64,000 nt of DNA from NCBI RefSeq assembly GCF_011089895.1, contig NZ_JAANAT010000003.1:62001-126000 (forward strand), read 5' to 3'. The first letter of the stretch is position 1, and each line of letters begins with the position of its first letter. Both the position numbers and the translations under genes were made by a program. The notes under the pieces were generated by a model. That model searched no databases and had not been told where the DNA came from. It saw only the letters and a program-made list of their open reading frames with translations. This DNA comes from Mucilaginibacter inviolabilis (GTDB taxonomy: Bacteria; Bacteroidota; Bacteroidia; Sphingobacteriales; Sphingobacteriaceae). This document shows, one piece after another, positions 33,632 through 41,769 of the stretch.

Positions 33632-34933
33632 CTATTTCTGCCTGAACCAAACCTGTATCGGAGCGCCGGAAAAATCAAAATTCTCCCGCAGCTTATTTTC
33701 AATAAAGCGGTAGTAGGGTTCTTTTACATATTGTGGTAAATTACAGAAGAACGCGAACATAGGCGACGCACCTGCAATTTGGGTAATGTATTTGATCTTT
33801 ACATATTTGCCTTTGATGGATGGCGGCGGATAACTTTCGATAATAGGCAACATCACCTCGTTTAGTTTTGAAGTAGATATTTTTCGGGCTCGGTTTTGGT
33901 AAACCTGGTTGGCCACATCAATTACCTTTAACACACGTTGTTTTTCGGTAACGGAGGTAAACACGATAGGCACATCGGTAAAAGGTGCAATCTTTTCGCG
34001 GATCTGCTCTTCAAAGACCTTCGCGGTTTTGTTGTTCTTTTCGATCAGATCCCATTTGTTCACCACAACCATGATACCTTTTTTGTTTTTCTCGGCCAGG
34101 TGGAATATGTTGATATCCTGCGATTCGATACCTTCAACCGCATCAATCATCAGGATAATCACATCGGCTTCTTCCAGCGCCTTAATGGTACGCATCACAG
34201 AGTAAAACTCGATGTTTTCCTTAACCTTGGTTTTTTTACGCATCCCGGCAGTATCAATCAGCATAAAATCATGGCCGTACTGGTTGTAATGGATGTGTAT
34301 AGAATCGCGGGTGGTGCCTGCAATGGGGGTAACAATATTACGATCCTTGCCAATAAGTGAGTTGATAATAGATGATTTACCCACATTTGGCCTGCCTACA
34401 ATAGCATATTTAGGTCGGGTGTTTTCTTCTAAAACCTCATCTTCAAAATGTTTAACCACCTCGTCAAGCAATTCGCCGGTACCTGAACCGGTCATGGATG
34501 AAATGCTGTAGATTTCGCCCAGCCCCAAACTGTAAAACACCATCGAATCGGCTACCTGGCTATTGTTATCCAATTTGTTAACCACCACAAAAACAGGTTT
34601 GCTGCTTTTGCGTAAACGGGTGGCTATTTCATCGTCCAGATCGGTAATGCCGGTAGTAACATCAACAATAAACAAAATTACAGAAGCTTCTTCAATAGCA
34701 ATGTCAACCTGTTCGCGTATTGCGGCCTCAAAAATATCATCGGAGTTGGCTACATAGCCGCCTGTATCAATAAGGGTAAACTGATGATTCAGCCACTCGG
34801 CAACGCCATAATGTCTGTCGCGGGTTACGCCGCTAAAATCGTCGACAATGGCCTTGCGGGTTTCGGTTAAGCGATTATATAAAGTTGATTTGCCGACGTT
34901 CGGACGGCCTACTATGGCTACTATGTTACTCAT
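33632..34933 (-). CDS. der: Ribosome biogenesis GTPase Der (EngA)
   Basis: The 433-residue protein has two tandem GTPase domains, the hallmark of Der, which helps assemble the 50S subunit. The first P-loop GRPNVGKST is at residues 9-17 with DTGGY and NKLD; the second GRPNVGKSS lies near 183 with DTAGMRKK and NKWD. A C-terminal KH-like domain ends the protein with APIQVWFRQK. It is followed upstream by era on the same strand, separated by a repeat, so the two ribosome-assembly GTPases are adjacent. Confidence 0.98.
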   Translation of the reverse strand: MSNIVAIVGRPNVGKSTLYNRLTETRKAIVDDFSGVTRDRHYGVAEWLNHQFTLIDTGGYVANSDDIFEAAIREQVDIAIEEASVILFIVDVTTGITDLDDEIATRLRKSSKPVFVVVNKLDNNSQVADSMVFYSLGLGEIYSISSMTGSGTGELLDEVVKHFEDEVLEENTRPKYAIVGRPNVGKSSIINSLIGKDRNIVTPIAGTTRDSIHIHYNQYGHDFMLIDTAGMRKKTKVKENIEFYSVMRTIKALEEADVIILMIDAVEGIESQDINIFHLAEKNKKGIMVVVNKWDLIEKNNKTAKVFEEQIREKIAPFTDVPIVFTSVTEKQRVLKVIDVANQVYQNRARKISTSKLNEVMLPIIESYPPPSIKGKYVKIKYITQIAGASPMFAFFCNLPQYVKEPYYRFIENKLRENFDFSGAPIQVWFRQK

Positions 34934-34940
34934 TCTTTTT

Positions 34941-35070
34941 AGATTTGAGATGTCTGATTTGAGCTGTGAGACCTTTCAAGTCTCCATATTCAAATCCACA
35001 TCAAAATTATTTGATTAATTTATAAATACCAGATTTATCTCAAATCTAATATCTCAGATCTCACATCTGT
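34941..35070. repeat. GATTTGAGAT-type palindromic repeat
   Basis: AGATTTGAGATGTCTGATTT on the left faces inverse words ATCTCAAATCTAATATCTCA on the right around an AT-rich centre. It fills the gap between era and der and is a separate repeat family from the ATGTGCAGAT elements. Confidence 0.65.
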
Positions 35071-35074
35071 GTTT

Positions 35075-35950
35075 TTATTCGTACCCGAATTTTTTAAGGT
35101 AATTTTTTTTGCTACGCCAGTCGGGTATCACTTTGACAAACATCTCCAGGAAAATTTTTCTTTGAAAAAACTCTTCCATATCGCGGCGGGCATAAGTGCC
35201 TACTATTTTAAGCATTTTGCCACCTTGGCCAATAATGATGTTTTTTTGCGAATCGCGCTCCACAATAATTTCGGCGCTGATACGGTGCAGGGTTTCACCC
35301 TCAATAAACGAAGTCACAATCACCTCGGCGCTGTAAGGGATCTCTTTTTTATATTGTTTAAGCAGTTGGGCCCTGATCATCTCTGAGGCAAAAAAGCGGT
35401 CGTTACGATCGGTCAGAGCATCTTTTTCATAATAAGCCGGATGCTCGGGCAGGTTTTCTACCACAAAATCCATTACGGCTTTGATGTTGTGCTCCAACAG
35501 TGCCGATATCGCGAAAATTGCTTTGGGTTTTAGCTTTTCTTGCCAAAATTCCACTTTCTTTTTTACCGTCTCCTCGTCGCTTTGGTCGATCTTGTTGATC
35601 AGTACGGCTACTGGCGCCAATGAACCCTCCAGTTTTTTGAGTACGTCGGTTTCATCAAACTCTTCGTAAATGTCGGTAACCAGCAAAATTAGGTCGGCAT
35701 CAACAATAGAACCATCCACCTGGTGCATCATGCTCTCATGCAGGGCATAGTGTGGTTTGATAACGCCAGGGGTGTCAGAAAACACAATCTGGTAATCATC
35801 GGTGTTCACAATTCCCAAAATACGGTGACGCGTGGTCTGTGCTTTTGGGGTGATGATAGACATTTTTTCGCCAACGAGGGCGTTCATAAGGGTTGATTTA
35901 CCTGCATTGGGCTTACCAATTATACTTACAAAACCTGCCTGATGACTCAT
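35075..35950 (-). CDS. era: GTPase Era
   Basis: The 291-residue protein is Era, which binds 16S rRNA during 30S assembly. The GTPase domain has P-loop GKPNAGKSTL, the switch segment TPKAQTTRHRILG (diagnostic of Era), DTPGV and NKID. The C-terminal KH domain contains IIIGQGGKMLKIVG, then a terminal helix. The ATG at 35950 starts MSHQAGFVSIIGK, as in Bacteroidota Era; an upstream frame extension to 35983 is unlikely. It is divergent from the initiator tRNA, whose promoter lies in the shared inverted repeat at 35977-36007. Confidence 0.97.
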   Translation of the reverse strand: MSHQAGFVSIIGKPNAGKSTLMNALVGEKMSIITPKAQTTRHRILGIVNTDDYQIVFSDTPGVIKPHYALHESMMHQVDGSIVDADLILLVTDIYEEFDETDVLKKLEGSLAPVAVLINKIDQSDEETVKKKVEFWQEKLKPKAIFAISALLEHNIKAVMDFVVENLPEHPAYYEKDALTDRNDRFFASEMIRAQLLKQYKKEIPYSAEVIVTSFIEGETLHRISAEIIVERDSQKNIIIGQGGKMLKIVGTYARRDMEEFFQRKIFLEMFVKVIPDWRSKKNYLKKFGYE

Positions 35951-35976
35951 AGAAAAATAATTAAAAATATATTTGC

Positions 35977-36007
35977 ACTGCAAAGAAACGAATTATATCT
36001 TTGCAGT
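35977..36007. promoter_or_regulatory. Inverted repeat holding the tRNA-fMet promoter
   Basis: ACTGCAAAGA (35977-35986) and TCTTTGCAGT (35998-36007) are exact inverse copies between era and the tRNA. The right arm contains TATCTTTG (35996-36003), an exact -7 element pointing to the tRNA. The symmetry may be chance. Confidence 0.45.
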
Positions 36008-36094
36008 CCAATTAAAACGGAGTGCAAATTGCATTTTTGATAATTGGAAGGAGCTTTCCGAAGTTATGACGGAATGCAACATATAAAAATACAG

Positions 36095-36167
<73 letters not shown>

Positions 36168-36176
36168 CGAAAGTTA

Positions 36177-36210
36177 AAAGCCTCAAGTCGAAAGATTTGA
36201 GGCTTTTTTT
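36177..36210 (+). terminator. Terminator of tRNA-fMet
   Basis: AAAAGCCTCAA pairs with TTTGAGGCTTTT, followed by a T-run. A sequence-related copy with compensatory changes lies at 39774-39803. Confidence 0.8.
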
Positions 36211-36247
36211 GTTTATATTCGGTAGTCGGAGACTAAAGATATATTCA

Positions 36248-36268
36248 TCCGAAGTTATAAACTTCGGA
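36248..36268. repeat. Short perfect hairpin repeat, copy 2
   Basis: TCCGAAGTT and AACTTCGGA form a 9-bp stem with a 3-nt loop, the same layout as 10261-10281. Outer words GTAGTC and GACTAC extend the symmetry. Confidence 0.55.
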
Positions 36269-36293
36269 CTACGTTGGTAAAAACACTTTAACA

Positions 36294-37403
36294 ATGATCT
36301 TTTTAAAAAAAAGTAAATCCTATTTACTTATTATATTAGCCTTGACGATAAAATCAAACGGCAATTCTTTAGCGGCAGATGGTGCTACCATCCCTGTAAC
36401 AGTTGGCACTTCTAAAAATACTGACGTTTACGTTGCGGGTTACTCAAATAATGGTAAATCCAATTACATTCCAACCTATTGGAAAAATGGAAAACCGATA
36501 TACCTTACTGACGGGAATCGTCAAGGAAAAGCAACTGCTATAGTTGTTATCGGAAATGATGTGTATGTAGCGGGGCAGGTGGATATTCCAGGCCACAGCA
36601 TAGCCACATATTGGAAGAATGGGGTGGCCGTAAATCTGGCCATTGGAAATTTTAGGGCTTCAGCAACTGGTATAGCTGTTGTAGGCAAAGATGTTTATGT
36701 GTCAGGAAACGAGTCTAGCAAAAATGGATTGTTAGTTGCGATGTACTGGAAAAATGGGATACCAAATCGCCTGAGCGATGAAAATCATTATGAACCAACA
36801 AACGCAATTGCCGTTTCGGGTAACGATGTCTATGTAGCAGGTTTTGAACAAGACATGCACAATTTACGCTCTTCCGTAGCCAAATATTGGAAGAACGGGA
36901 AAGCTATAATACTTAGCCCAAGGGATAAGGAGGCTTTCGCCAGTAGCATTGCGGTTGTCGGCAATGATGTTTATGTGGCAGGTCAGCAGACAGGAAAATT
37001 CAGTTATACGGTAAAGTATTGGAAAAATGGTAAAGAGATCAATCTTAGTGACATAGAAGGAACGGGTGCTTGCTCACGTGCTATTGCTGTAGTGGGCAAC
37101 GATGTATATGTAACAGGGGCCGAAAATGGAAGCGACTATAATCTGGTTCCTACATATTGGAAAAACGGAAAAAAGATAATACTTAGCTCGGAGGCACGTA
37201 AACGAAATGGTTATGCTGAAGCGATCGCTGTCTTAAATGGCAACGTATATATAGCTGGCGAAGAAAATAATGGTCATTGCGATGTCGCGAAATATTGGAA
37301 AAACGGCAATGCTATCTACCTTGGAGATGGTACGCATAATTCGGCGGCTTATGCAATTGCCGTTGTTCGAAGATCATTTCCGGGGATTAACAAAAAGCCT
37401 TGA
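36294..37403 (+). CDS. Secreted seven-repeat beta-propeller-like protein
   Basis: The 369-residue protein has a signal peptide ending near NSLAA and then seven tandem repeats of about 43-47 residues. Each repeat reads roughly DVYVAG, 10-13 variable residues, YWKNG, a strand ending in L, and then AIAVVGN. Seven blades of this length fit a seven-bladed propeller similar to Kelch or WG-type proteins (inference). No catalytic motif is present, so it probably binds a ligand or partner outside the cytoplasm. It is the first gene after the tRNA-fMet and is bounded by a REP-like element. Confidence 0.75.
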   Translation: MIFLKKSKSYLLIILALTIKSNGNSLAADGATIPVTVGTSKNTDVYVAGYSNNGKSNYIPTYWKNGKPIYLTDGNRQGKATAIVVIGNDVYVAGQVDIPGHSIATYWKNGVAVNLAIGNFRASATGIAVVGKDVYVSGNESSKNGLLVAMYWKNGIPNRLSDENHYEPTNAIAVSGNDVYVAGFEQDMHNLRSSVAKYWKNGKAIILSPRDKEAFASSIAVVGNDVYVAGQQTGKFSYTVKYWKNGKEINLSDIEGTGACSRAIAVVGNDVYVTGAENGSDYNLVPTYWKNGKKIILSSEARKRNGYAEAIAVLNGNVYIAGEENNGHCDVAKYWKNGNAIYLGDGTHNSAAYAIAVVRRSFPGINKKP

Positions 37404-37440
37404 GTTGTCGACTTAAAGCGGATGTTCTAAATGTGAATCC

Positions 37441-37527
37441 CTCGCTACCGCAAGCGTCCCGCTTATGGTAAATATGATTAGTAGGACTTGCAATTAAATG
37501 CCACAAGCGGGACGCTTGCGGTAGCTA
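37441..37527. repeat. REP-like element copy e (best preserved pair)
   Basis: GCTACCGCAAGCGTCCCGCT and its inverse AGCGGGACGCTTGCGGTAGC flank about 40 bp in the gap between the propeller and aldehyde dehydrogenase genes. Each arm forms a hairpin with loop TCC or GGA. Confidence 0.8.
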
Positions 37528-37668
37528 TAGAGCCAAACCTTTTCAGTCGCCGCAATCTATTACAAAAACAAATTGGTTATATGAAAAAAACGGAGTAAAA
37601 GCTCCCAAAGCATCACTCCGCCCCAATATTCATAATCATTGAAATTCCACCAATTCTTTTGAAGGGAT

Positions 37669-38988
37669 TTACTTCATCTCTAATACAGATCTCATATGGC
37701 TGAAAGTCTGGAAGCTGTATTGGCCGTGGTATTTACCTATTCCTGAAGTTCCTACACCGCCAAAAGGCAAAAAATGAACGCCTACATGTACTATAGCACT
37801 GTTGATCTCTGCATCACCACTTGTCGTCCTGCTTAAAACATCTTCGGCAAAATTTTTATCTTCAGAGAAAACATATAATGCCAGGGGCTTTGGTCGGGAA
37901 TTGATTTCATTAAGCACCACATCAATGTCCGAATAAGCCAGAAATGGAAGAATTGGCCCAAATATTTCCTGTTGCATTACCGCGTCGGTCCAGACAACGT
38001 TATCCATTAATGTCGCTTCAAAATAGCGGGTTTCCAGATCATACTTGCCACCATATACCACTTTTTCTTTTGCTGCATCTAAATAGCCTGCCAGGTTCTT
38101 TACCTGTTGCTGTGAAACGATCTTACCAATTTTACCGAATGAATTACCATCGTAGGTCTTCTGCAGATGGGTCTTAAGTCGCTCAATCAGCTCCTCCTTT
38201 ATGGATTCGTGCACATACACATAATCAGGGGCTACACAGGTTTGGCCACAGTTCATCCATTTGCCTCTTGCAATCCTTTCCACTGCCTTATCGAGGTTGG
38301 CATCCTGATGCACAATGGTCGGCGATTTTCCACCCAGCTCCAACGTCACCGGTATCAGCTGCTCGGCGGCGGCCTTCATGACGATCTTGCCTACGTTAGG
38401 ACTTCCGGTAAAGAAGATATAGTCAAAACTTAAGCTTAACAAAAGCGTATTTTCCTCGATTGCGCCTTGTATCACCGATACATAGTCGGGAGGAAATGCA
38501 TCCTTCACTATTTTTTCAATAACGGCGGCAACATGTGGCGTATTTTCCGACGGCTTGATGATGGCGGTATTTCCGCCCATTATAGCACCCAGTAGAGGGC
38601 TAAATGTCAATTGAATAGGATAGTTGAAAGGGCCTATAATATAGCTAACCCCGTAAGGCTGAAAGGTTACCTTGCTTACAATTTCCCCGCCTGTGGCATG
38701 CCGGCTTGAAGGCATTTCAATAGGCCTAGCCCAGCTTTCCAAATTATCGAGGCAGTAATCCAGTTCATCCAAAACCAGCTTTATTTCAGCATACTCGGTT
38801 TCTGACTTACTTTTCCCCAAATCTGTGAACATGGCATCGCAAATGGCATCATTATACGCCATAAATGACTTTTTCAAATTCGCCAGCTGCTGAATTCTGA
38901 AATCAACTGGTTGGGTTTTCCGTGTTGCAAAGAACTTTTTTTGGCTTTGAAACACCCCTGTTATGTACTCTTTTTGATTGGTATCCAT
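37669..38988 (-). CDS. Aldehyde dehydrogenase (class 3-like)
   Basis: The 439-residue cytoplasmic enzyme oxidises an aldehyde to the acid with NAD(P). It has FNYPIQLTFSPLLGAIMGGN, the cofactor loop FFTGSPNVGK, the general-base segment TLELGGKSP and the catalytic Cys in NCGQTCVAPDY. The length and the LTFSPL segment resemble the fatty-aldehyde/YwdH-type class 3 group. It is alone on the minus strand between REP-like copy e and a gap region. The substrate is not predictable. The region may be part of an island behind the tRNA. Confidence 0.93.
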   Translation of the reverse strand: MDTNQKEYITGVFQSQKKFFATRKTQPVDFRIQQLANLKKSFMAYNDAICDAMFTDLGKSKSETEYAEIKLVLDELDYCLDNLESWARPIEMPSSRHATGGEIVSKVTFQPYGVSYIIGPFNYPIQLTFSPLLGAIMGGNTAIIKPSENTPHVAAVIEKIVKDAFPPDYVSVIQGAIEENTLLLSLSFDYIFFTGSPNVGKIVMKAAAEQLIPVTLELGGKSPTIVHQDANLDKAVERIARGKWMNCGQTCVAPDYVYVHESIKEELIERLKTHLQKTYDGNSFGKIGKIVSQQQVKNLAGYLDAAKEKVVYGGKYDLETRYFEATLMDNVVWTDAVMQQEIFGPILPFLAYSDIDVVLNEINSRPKPLALYVFSEDKNFAEDVLSRTTSGDAEINSAIVHVGVHFLPFGGVGTSGIGKYHGQYSFQTFSHMRSVLEMK

Positions 38989-39300
38989 TTCTGTTTTTCT
39001 GGCTTAAGTTATTTGATATTTGAGAACACTCAGATCCCGTTAAGGAGATAACGAACAATGTCAACAATTATTTACCGCTTTTGTTGCTTGTTAGTATTTT
39101 CTTTAGATACCCGCTGTCCATTGAGTTCGGCGCTGTTCGGATTTCTCTGACTTTGGACGGTTATGTATTCGCGCGATAAGGGGTAGTGCAGACGACCCTT
39201 TGGAAGCGGTCCTCCCCTCGTTGGATTATTTGGTAAAACGTTTTATTTAATCAACATCATTGCTTATATTTGAGTTATTCACCCAAACCTATCATAAATA
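38989..39300. other. 312-bp gap with possible relic
   Basis: No long coding region. AAGGAG precedes an ATG at 39059 that opens a 30-codon frame (MSTIIYRFCCLL start), possibly a decayed gene. Downstream lies the dyad-rich stretch 39110-39160. A -7 element TATATTTG at 39265-39272 serves the next gene. Confidence 0.4.
39265..39272 (+). promoter_or_regulatory. Promoter -7 element
   Basis: TATATTTG matches TAnnTTTG, 28 bp before the ATG at 39301. Confidence 0.5.
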
Positions 39301-39717
39301 ATGAAATACAATATTCAAAATCCGGAGAAAAGCCAATACAAATATCTTTTTATACTGTTGGTTGTATTGGCCCTTTATCTGAATCCTGGCTTAGCCAGCG
39401 CCCAGCAATCAAAGCTAAAAAATGATAAAGAGGTAAATGAAAGACCTATTAAACTTACTGCCGCCCAGCTGGCAGCGGTTGCAGGAAAATACCAATATAT
39501 GGACAACTATGTAACGATAACCCCTGCCAATGGTGGTATTGTGTTAAAGCAACTTCAGGGGCAACGTACCGCAATAAGCTTTTACCCCACCGATCTGTAT
39601 GAATTTCATACCCGTCATTTCGGTAGGCCATACTGGATCAGGTTTGGCGAAAGCGGTAAACGTAAGACGGCCAGCTTCCTCACCAGCGACCACGATATTT
39701 GGGTTAGGGTCAAATAA
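39301..39717 (+). CDS. Small secreted protein of unknown function
   Basis: The 138-residue precursor has a signal peptide after a polar start (YLFILLVVLALYLNPGLASA). The mature part begins with a polar stretch and then LTAAQLAAVAGKYQYMDNYV, which resembles the beta-rich C-terminal domain found after serine-hydrolase domains in Bacteroidota (DUF3471-like). The remaining chain has strands ending at DHDIWVRVK. The link to DUF3471 is by resemblance only. It has its own promoter and is followed by a tRNA-terminator-like copy at 39774. Confidence 0.6.
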   Translation: MKYNIQNPEKSQYKYLFILLVVLALYLNPGLASAQQSKLKNDKEVNERPIKLTAAQLAAVAGKYQYMDNYVTITPANGGIVLKQLQGQRTAISFYPTDLYEFHTRHFGRPYWIRFGESGKRKTASFLTSDHDIWVRVK

Positions 39718-39747
39718 AGATTGTTTAAGGATCTATTGATATTTAAT

Positions 39748-39804
39748 AGTTGCTACCGCCACGAAAGTTAAAAGCCTCCAATCGAAAGAGTGGAGGCTTT
39801 TTTG
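39748..39804 (+). repeat. Copy of tRNA-fMet 3' tail and terminator
   Basis: The stretch CACGAAAGTTAAAAGCCTC, followed after 3 bases by TCGAAAGA, repeats the tRNA-fMet 3' flank at 36167-36210 nearly base for base. The hairpin arms carry compensatory changes (CTCCA/TGGAG for CTCAAG/TTTGAG). GCTACCGCC before it matches the last tRNA bases partly. Confidence 0.7.
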
Positions 39805-39819
39805 TTGCAGTCCAAATTT

Positions 39820-39855
39820 TTTGGACTTTTCAAGAAACTAAATTTGGACTTTTCA
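39820..39855. promoter_or_regulatory. Tandem TTTGGACTTTTCA sites upstream of SDR gene
   Basis: The 13-bp word occurs at 39820-39832 and 39843-39855, 23 bp apart on the same face of the helix. It is a typical layout for AraC-family binding and the AraC gene lies just after the SDR gene. Confidence 0.5.
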
Positions 39856-39908
39856 GGTAACCTTAGCTAAGAATTTACATCGAACTTTGCCCTGTAAATT
39901 TTTAGATC

Positions 39909-40814
39909 ATGGAAAATAATAAAGCTTATATAATTACCGGTCCAACTTCGGGCATTGGCTATGCTACAGCCCTTGAACTGGCAAAATACGGTACCGTTAT
40001 CCTGGTGGGCAGAAACCCCGAAAAACTTGGACAGTTACAAAAAGAGATAAAAGACCGGGGGCACAATGCCGTGCCGGTGGTATGTGATATTTCGGATATG
40101 AAGAGTGTAAAGAGGGCAGCTGAGCAAATCATAGCACTGCAGTTTCCTCTTGCCGGATTGCTGAACAATGCAGGTATTATGCCGGCCAAACCGGCCAAAA
40201 GCGCCCAGGGTTGGGATATGACGTTTGCCACAAATCATCTCGGGGCATTTGCACTCACCGAGGCACTTGCTCCGCATCTTATTAAGGGTGCAAATGTGAT
40301 TTTTATAACCTCCGCCATTGAAGACCCTGAACGCAAACCAGCAAAAATGATGGGGATGAAAGGTGCTCGTTACCTGTCTGCCGAGGCAAGTGCTCATGGC
40401 GAGTGGGCTGCAGGGGGTGCTAAAATGCCCGGCATTGATGCTTACGCCACATCAAAACAGTGTATCCTGGCTGCGGCTATGGCCTTTGCACGCGAAGATC
40501 AGAGACTGCATTACAACGCCGTAGAGCCGGGAATAACCCGGGGAACCAGCTTGGGCGGCGAAAGCACGAATGCTTTTATTCGTTTCCTGTTTGGTCATTT
40601 GATGGCGGTCATCCCTCCTTTCTCAACCTACAGCAGCACGCCAAAAAAATCAGCTTTAGTGATCACCAGGATCCTCACTGATGAGTTGGGTAAAACAGGA
40701 GTGTATTTTGATGAAAAGGGCAAGCCAATGCAGGGTTCAGCGCAAGTTCGTGATCTGAAGTTTCAAGATCGCGTAGTGAGCGAAACCCGTGCCTTGTTAT
40801 CAACGGTTAAATAA
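39909..40814 (+). CDS. Short-chain dehydrogenase/reductase
   Basis: The 301-residue oxidoreductase has the SDR cofactor motif TGPTSGIGYA, a second-strand GRNPEKL, the LLNNAG motif and the active-site YATSK. The Ser lies in FITSAI. It resembles the retinol-dehydrogenase-like SDRs that reduce or oxidise carbonyl/hydroxyl groups of lipophilic compounds with NADP(H). Tandem TTTGGACTTTTCA sites lie upstream and an AraC regulator starts 20 bp after its stop, so it is probably regulated by that protein (inference). Substrate unknown. Confidence 0.92.
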   Translation: MENNKAYIITGPTSGIGYATALELAKYGTVILVGRNPEKLGQLQKEIKDRGHNAVPVVCDISDMKSVKRAAEQIIALQFPLAGLLNNAGIMPAKPAKSAQGWDMTFATNHLGAFALTEALAPHLIKGANVIFITSAIEDPERKPAKMMGMKGARYLSAEASAHGEWAAGGAKMPGIDAYATSKQCILAAAMAFAREDQRLHYNAVEPGITRGTSLGGESTNAFIRFLFGHLMAVIPPFSTYSSTPKKSALVITRILTDELGKTGVYFDEKGKPMQGSAQVRDLKFQDRVVSETRALLSTVK

Positions 40815-40816
40815 GG

Positions 40817-40824
40817 TAAATTTG
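40817..40824 (+). promoter_or_regulatory. Possible promoter -7 element of AraC gene
   Basis: TAAATTTG matches TAnnTTTG and lies 10 bp before the ATG at 40835, overlapping the SDR 3' end. It would give a very short leader. Confidence 0.35.
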
Positions 40825-40834
40825 TGATACCAGT

Positions 40835-41632
40835 ATGCCCAGATCAGACTATCATATTGGGGTGATCTCATCCGAACAATTCGTAACCGAGCATACTTTT
40901 GCCTATATTATTAATGGCGAAATGCACTTGTATGACGGAAGTAATAACTATGTGCTAAAATCGGGGGAATGTGTACTTGCCCGAAAAAACCGCTTGATAA
41001 GATTTAAGAAAGAAAAAGTAAACGGTGAGCTGGAAAAAGTATTCGTTTTTTTTGATGGACCGTTTCTTAAAGCTTTTCAGGAAAAACATCAACCAGGGGT
41101 GCCGAAATTCCAATCGGGCGAAACGATTTTGCGCCTGCCGGAAAATAGGTTATTGCCAAATTTTATTCAGTCGTTGCTGCCATACTATAATCATGGAAAA
41201 ATAACTGAAACTTTTGCCGACGTAAAGCGGGAAGAACTACTCCTGATTTTGCTGCAGGCACAACCAGAACTAGCTGGTTTGTTTTTTGATTATGGCATAC
41301 CCGAAAAAATAAACATCGAGGAATTTATGAACCGCAATTACCAGTTCAATGTTAGCATTGAGCGGTTTGCTTATTTAACAGGGCGCAGCTTATCTGTATT
41401 TAAAAGAGATTTTAAGCAGATATTTAATGATACGCCAAGCCATTGGTTAGTGCAAAGGCGATTGCAGGAAGCCTATTTCCTGATCGATAAAAAAAATCAA
41501 AAACCTACTAAAATTTATCTGGAGCTGGGCTTTGAGACCTTGCCACATTTCTCTTATGCCTTTAAAAAATATTTCGGGGTAGCACCAACAGAATTGGCAG
41601 GCCAAAAAAGCAGCGATTTTAAGCGGGCGTAG
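40835..41632 (+). CDS. AraC family transcriptional regulator
   Basis: The 265-residue protein has an N-terminal cupin-like sensing domain (about 1-150) and a C-terminal double helix-turn-helix of the AraC type (about 160-260). The latter shows FAYLTGRSLSVFKRDFKQIF and IYLELGFETLPHFSYAFKKYFG. It starts 20 bp after the SDR gene and may be cotranscribed with it or read from TAAATTTG at 40817. A role as local regulator of the SDR gene through the upstream direct repeats is inferred. Confidence 0.93.
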   Translation: MPRSDYHIGVISSEQFVTEHTFAYIINGEMHLYDGSNNYVLKSGECVLARKNRLIRFKKEKVNGELEKVFVFFDGPFLKAFQEKHQPGVPKFQSGETILRLPENRLLPNFIQSLLPYYNHGKITETFADVKREELLLILLQAQPELAGLFFDYGIPEKINIEEFMNRNYQFNVSIERFAYLTGRSLSVFKRDFKQIFNDTPSHWLVQRRLQEAYFLIDKKNQKPTKIYLELGFETLPHFSYAFKKYFGVAPTELAGQKSSDFKRA

Positions 41633-41649
41633 GATGCTATAGACCAACT

Positions 41650-41690
41650 TGAAGATCGTAGGCCCGGGTTCTGTTCCCGAATTCACTACA
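41650..41690 (+). repeat. Remnant of tRNA-fMet 3' half
   Basis: GAAGATCGTAGG and GGGTTCTGTTCCCG match the variable loop and T-arm of the tRNA-fMet, differing only by transitions, and CTAC follows after a 6-bp insertion. It lies between two AraC genes. Confidence 0.6.
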
Positions 41691-41758
41691 AAATAGAGCA
41701 ACTTCGAACGGCGCTATTCTATACCTGATTTTAAAAGATAAATCAACTTGAATCGTCC

Positions 41759-41766
41759 TATCTTTA
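41759..41766 (+). promoter_or_regulatory. Possible promoter -7 element of DUF6597 AraC gene
   Basis: TATCTTTA ends 3 bp before the ATG at 41770. The paralogue at 51573 has the same element at the same distance. Transcripts could be leaderless. Confidence 0.4.
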
Positions 41767-41769
41767 ATT

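Noticed and set aside
34293..34757. Serine-rich frames opposite der
   Set aside because: They are shadows of the conserved GTPase frame, without start signals or plausible composition.
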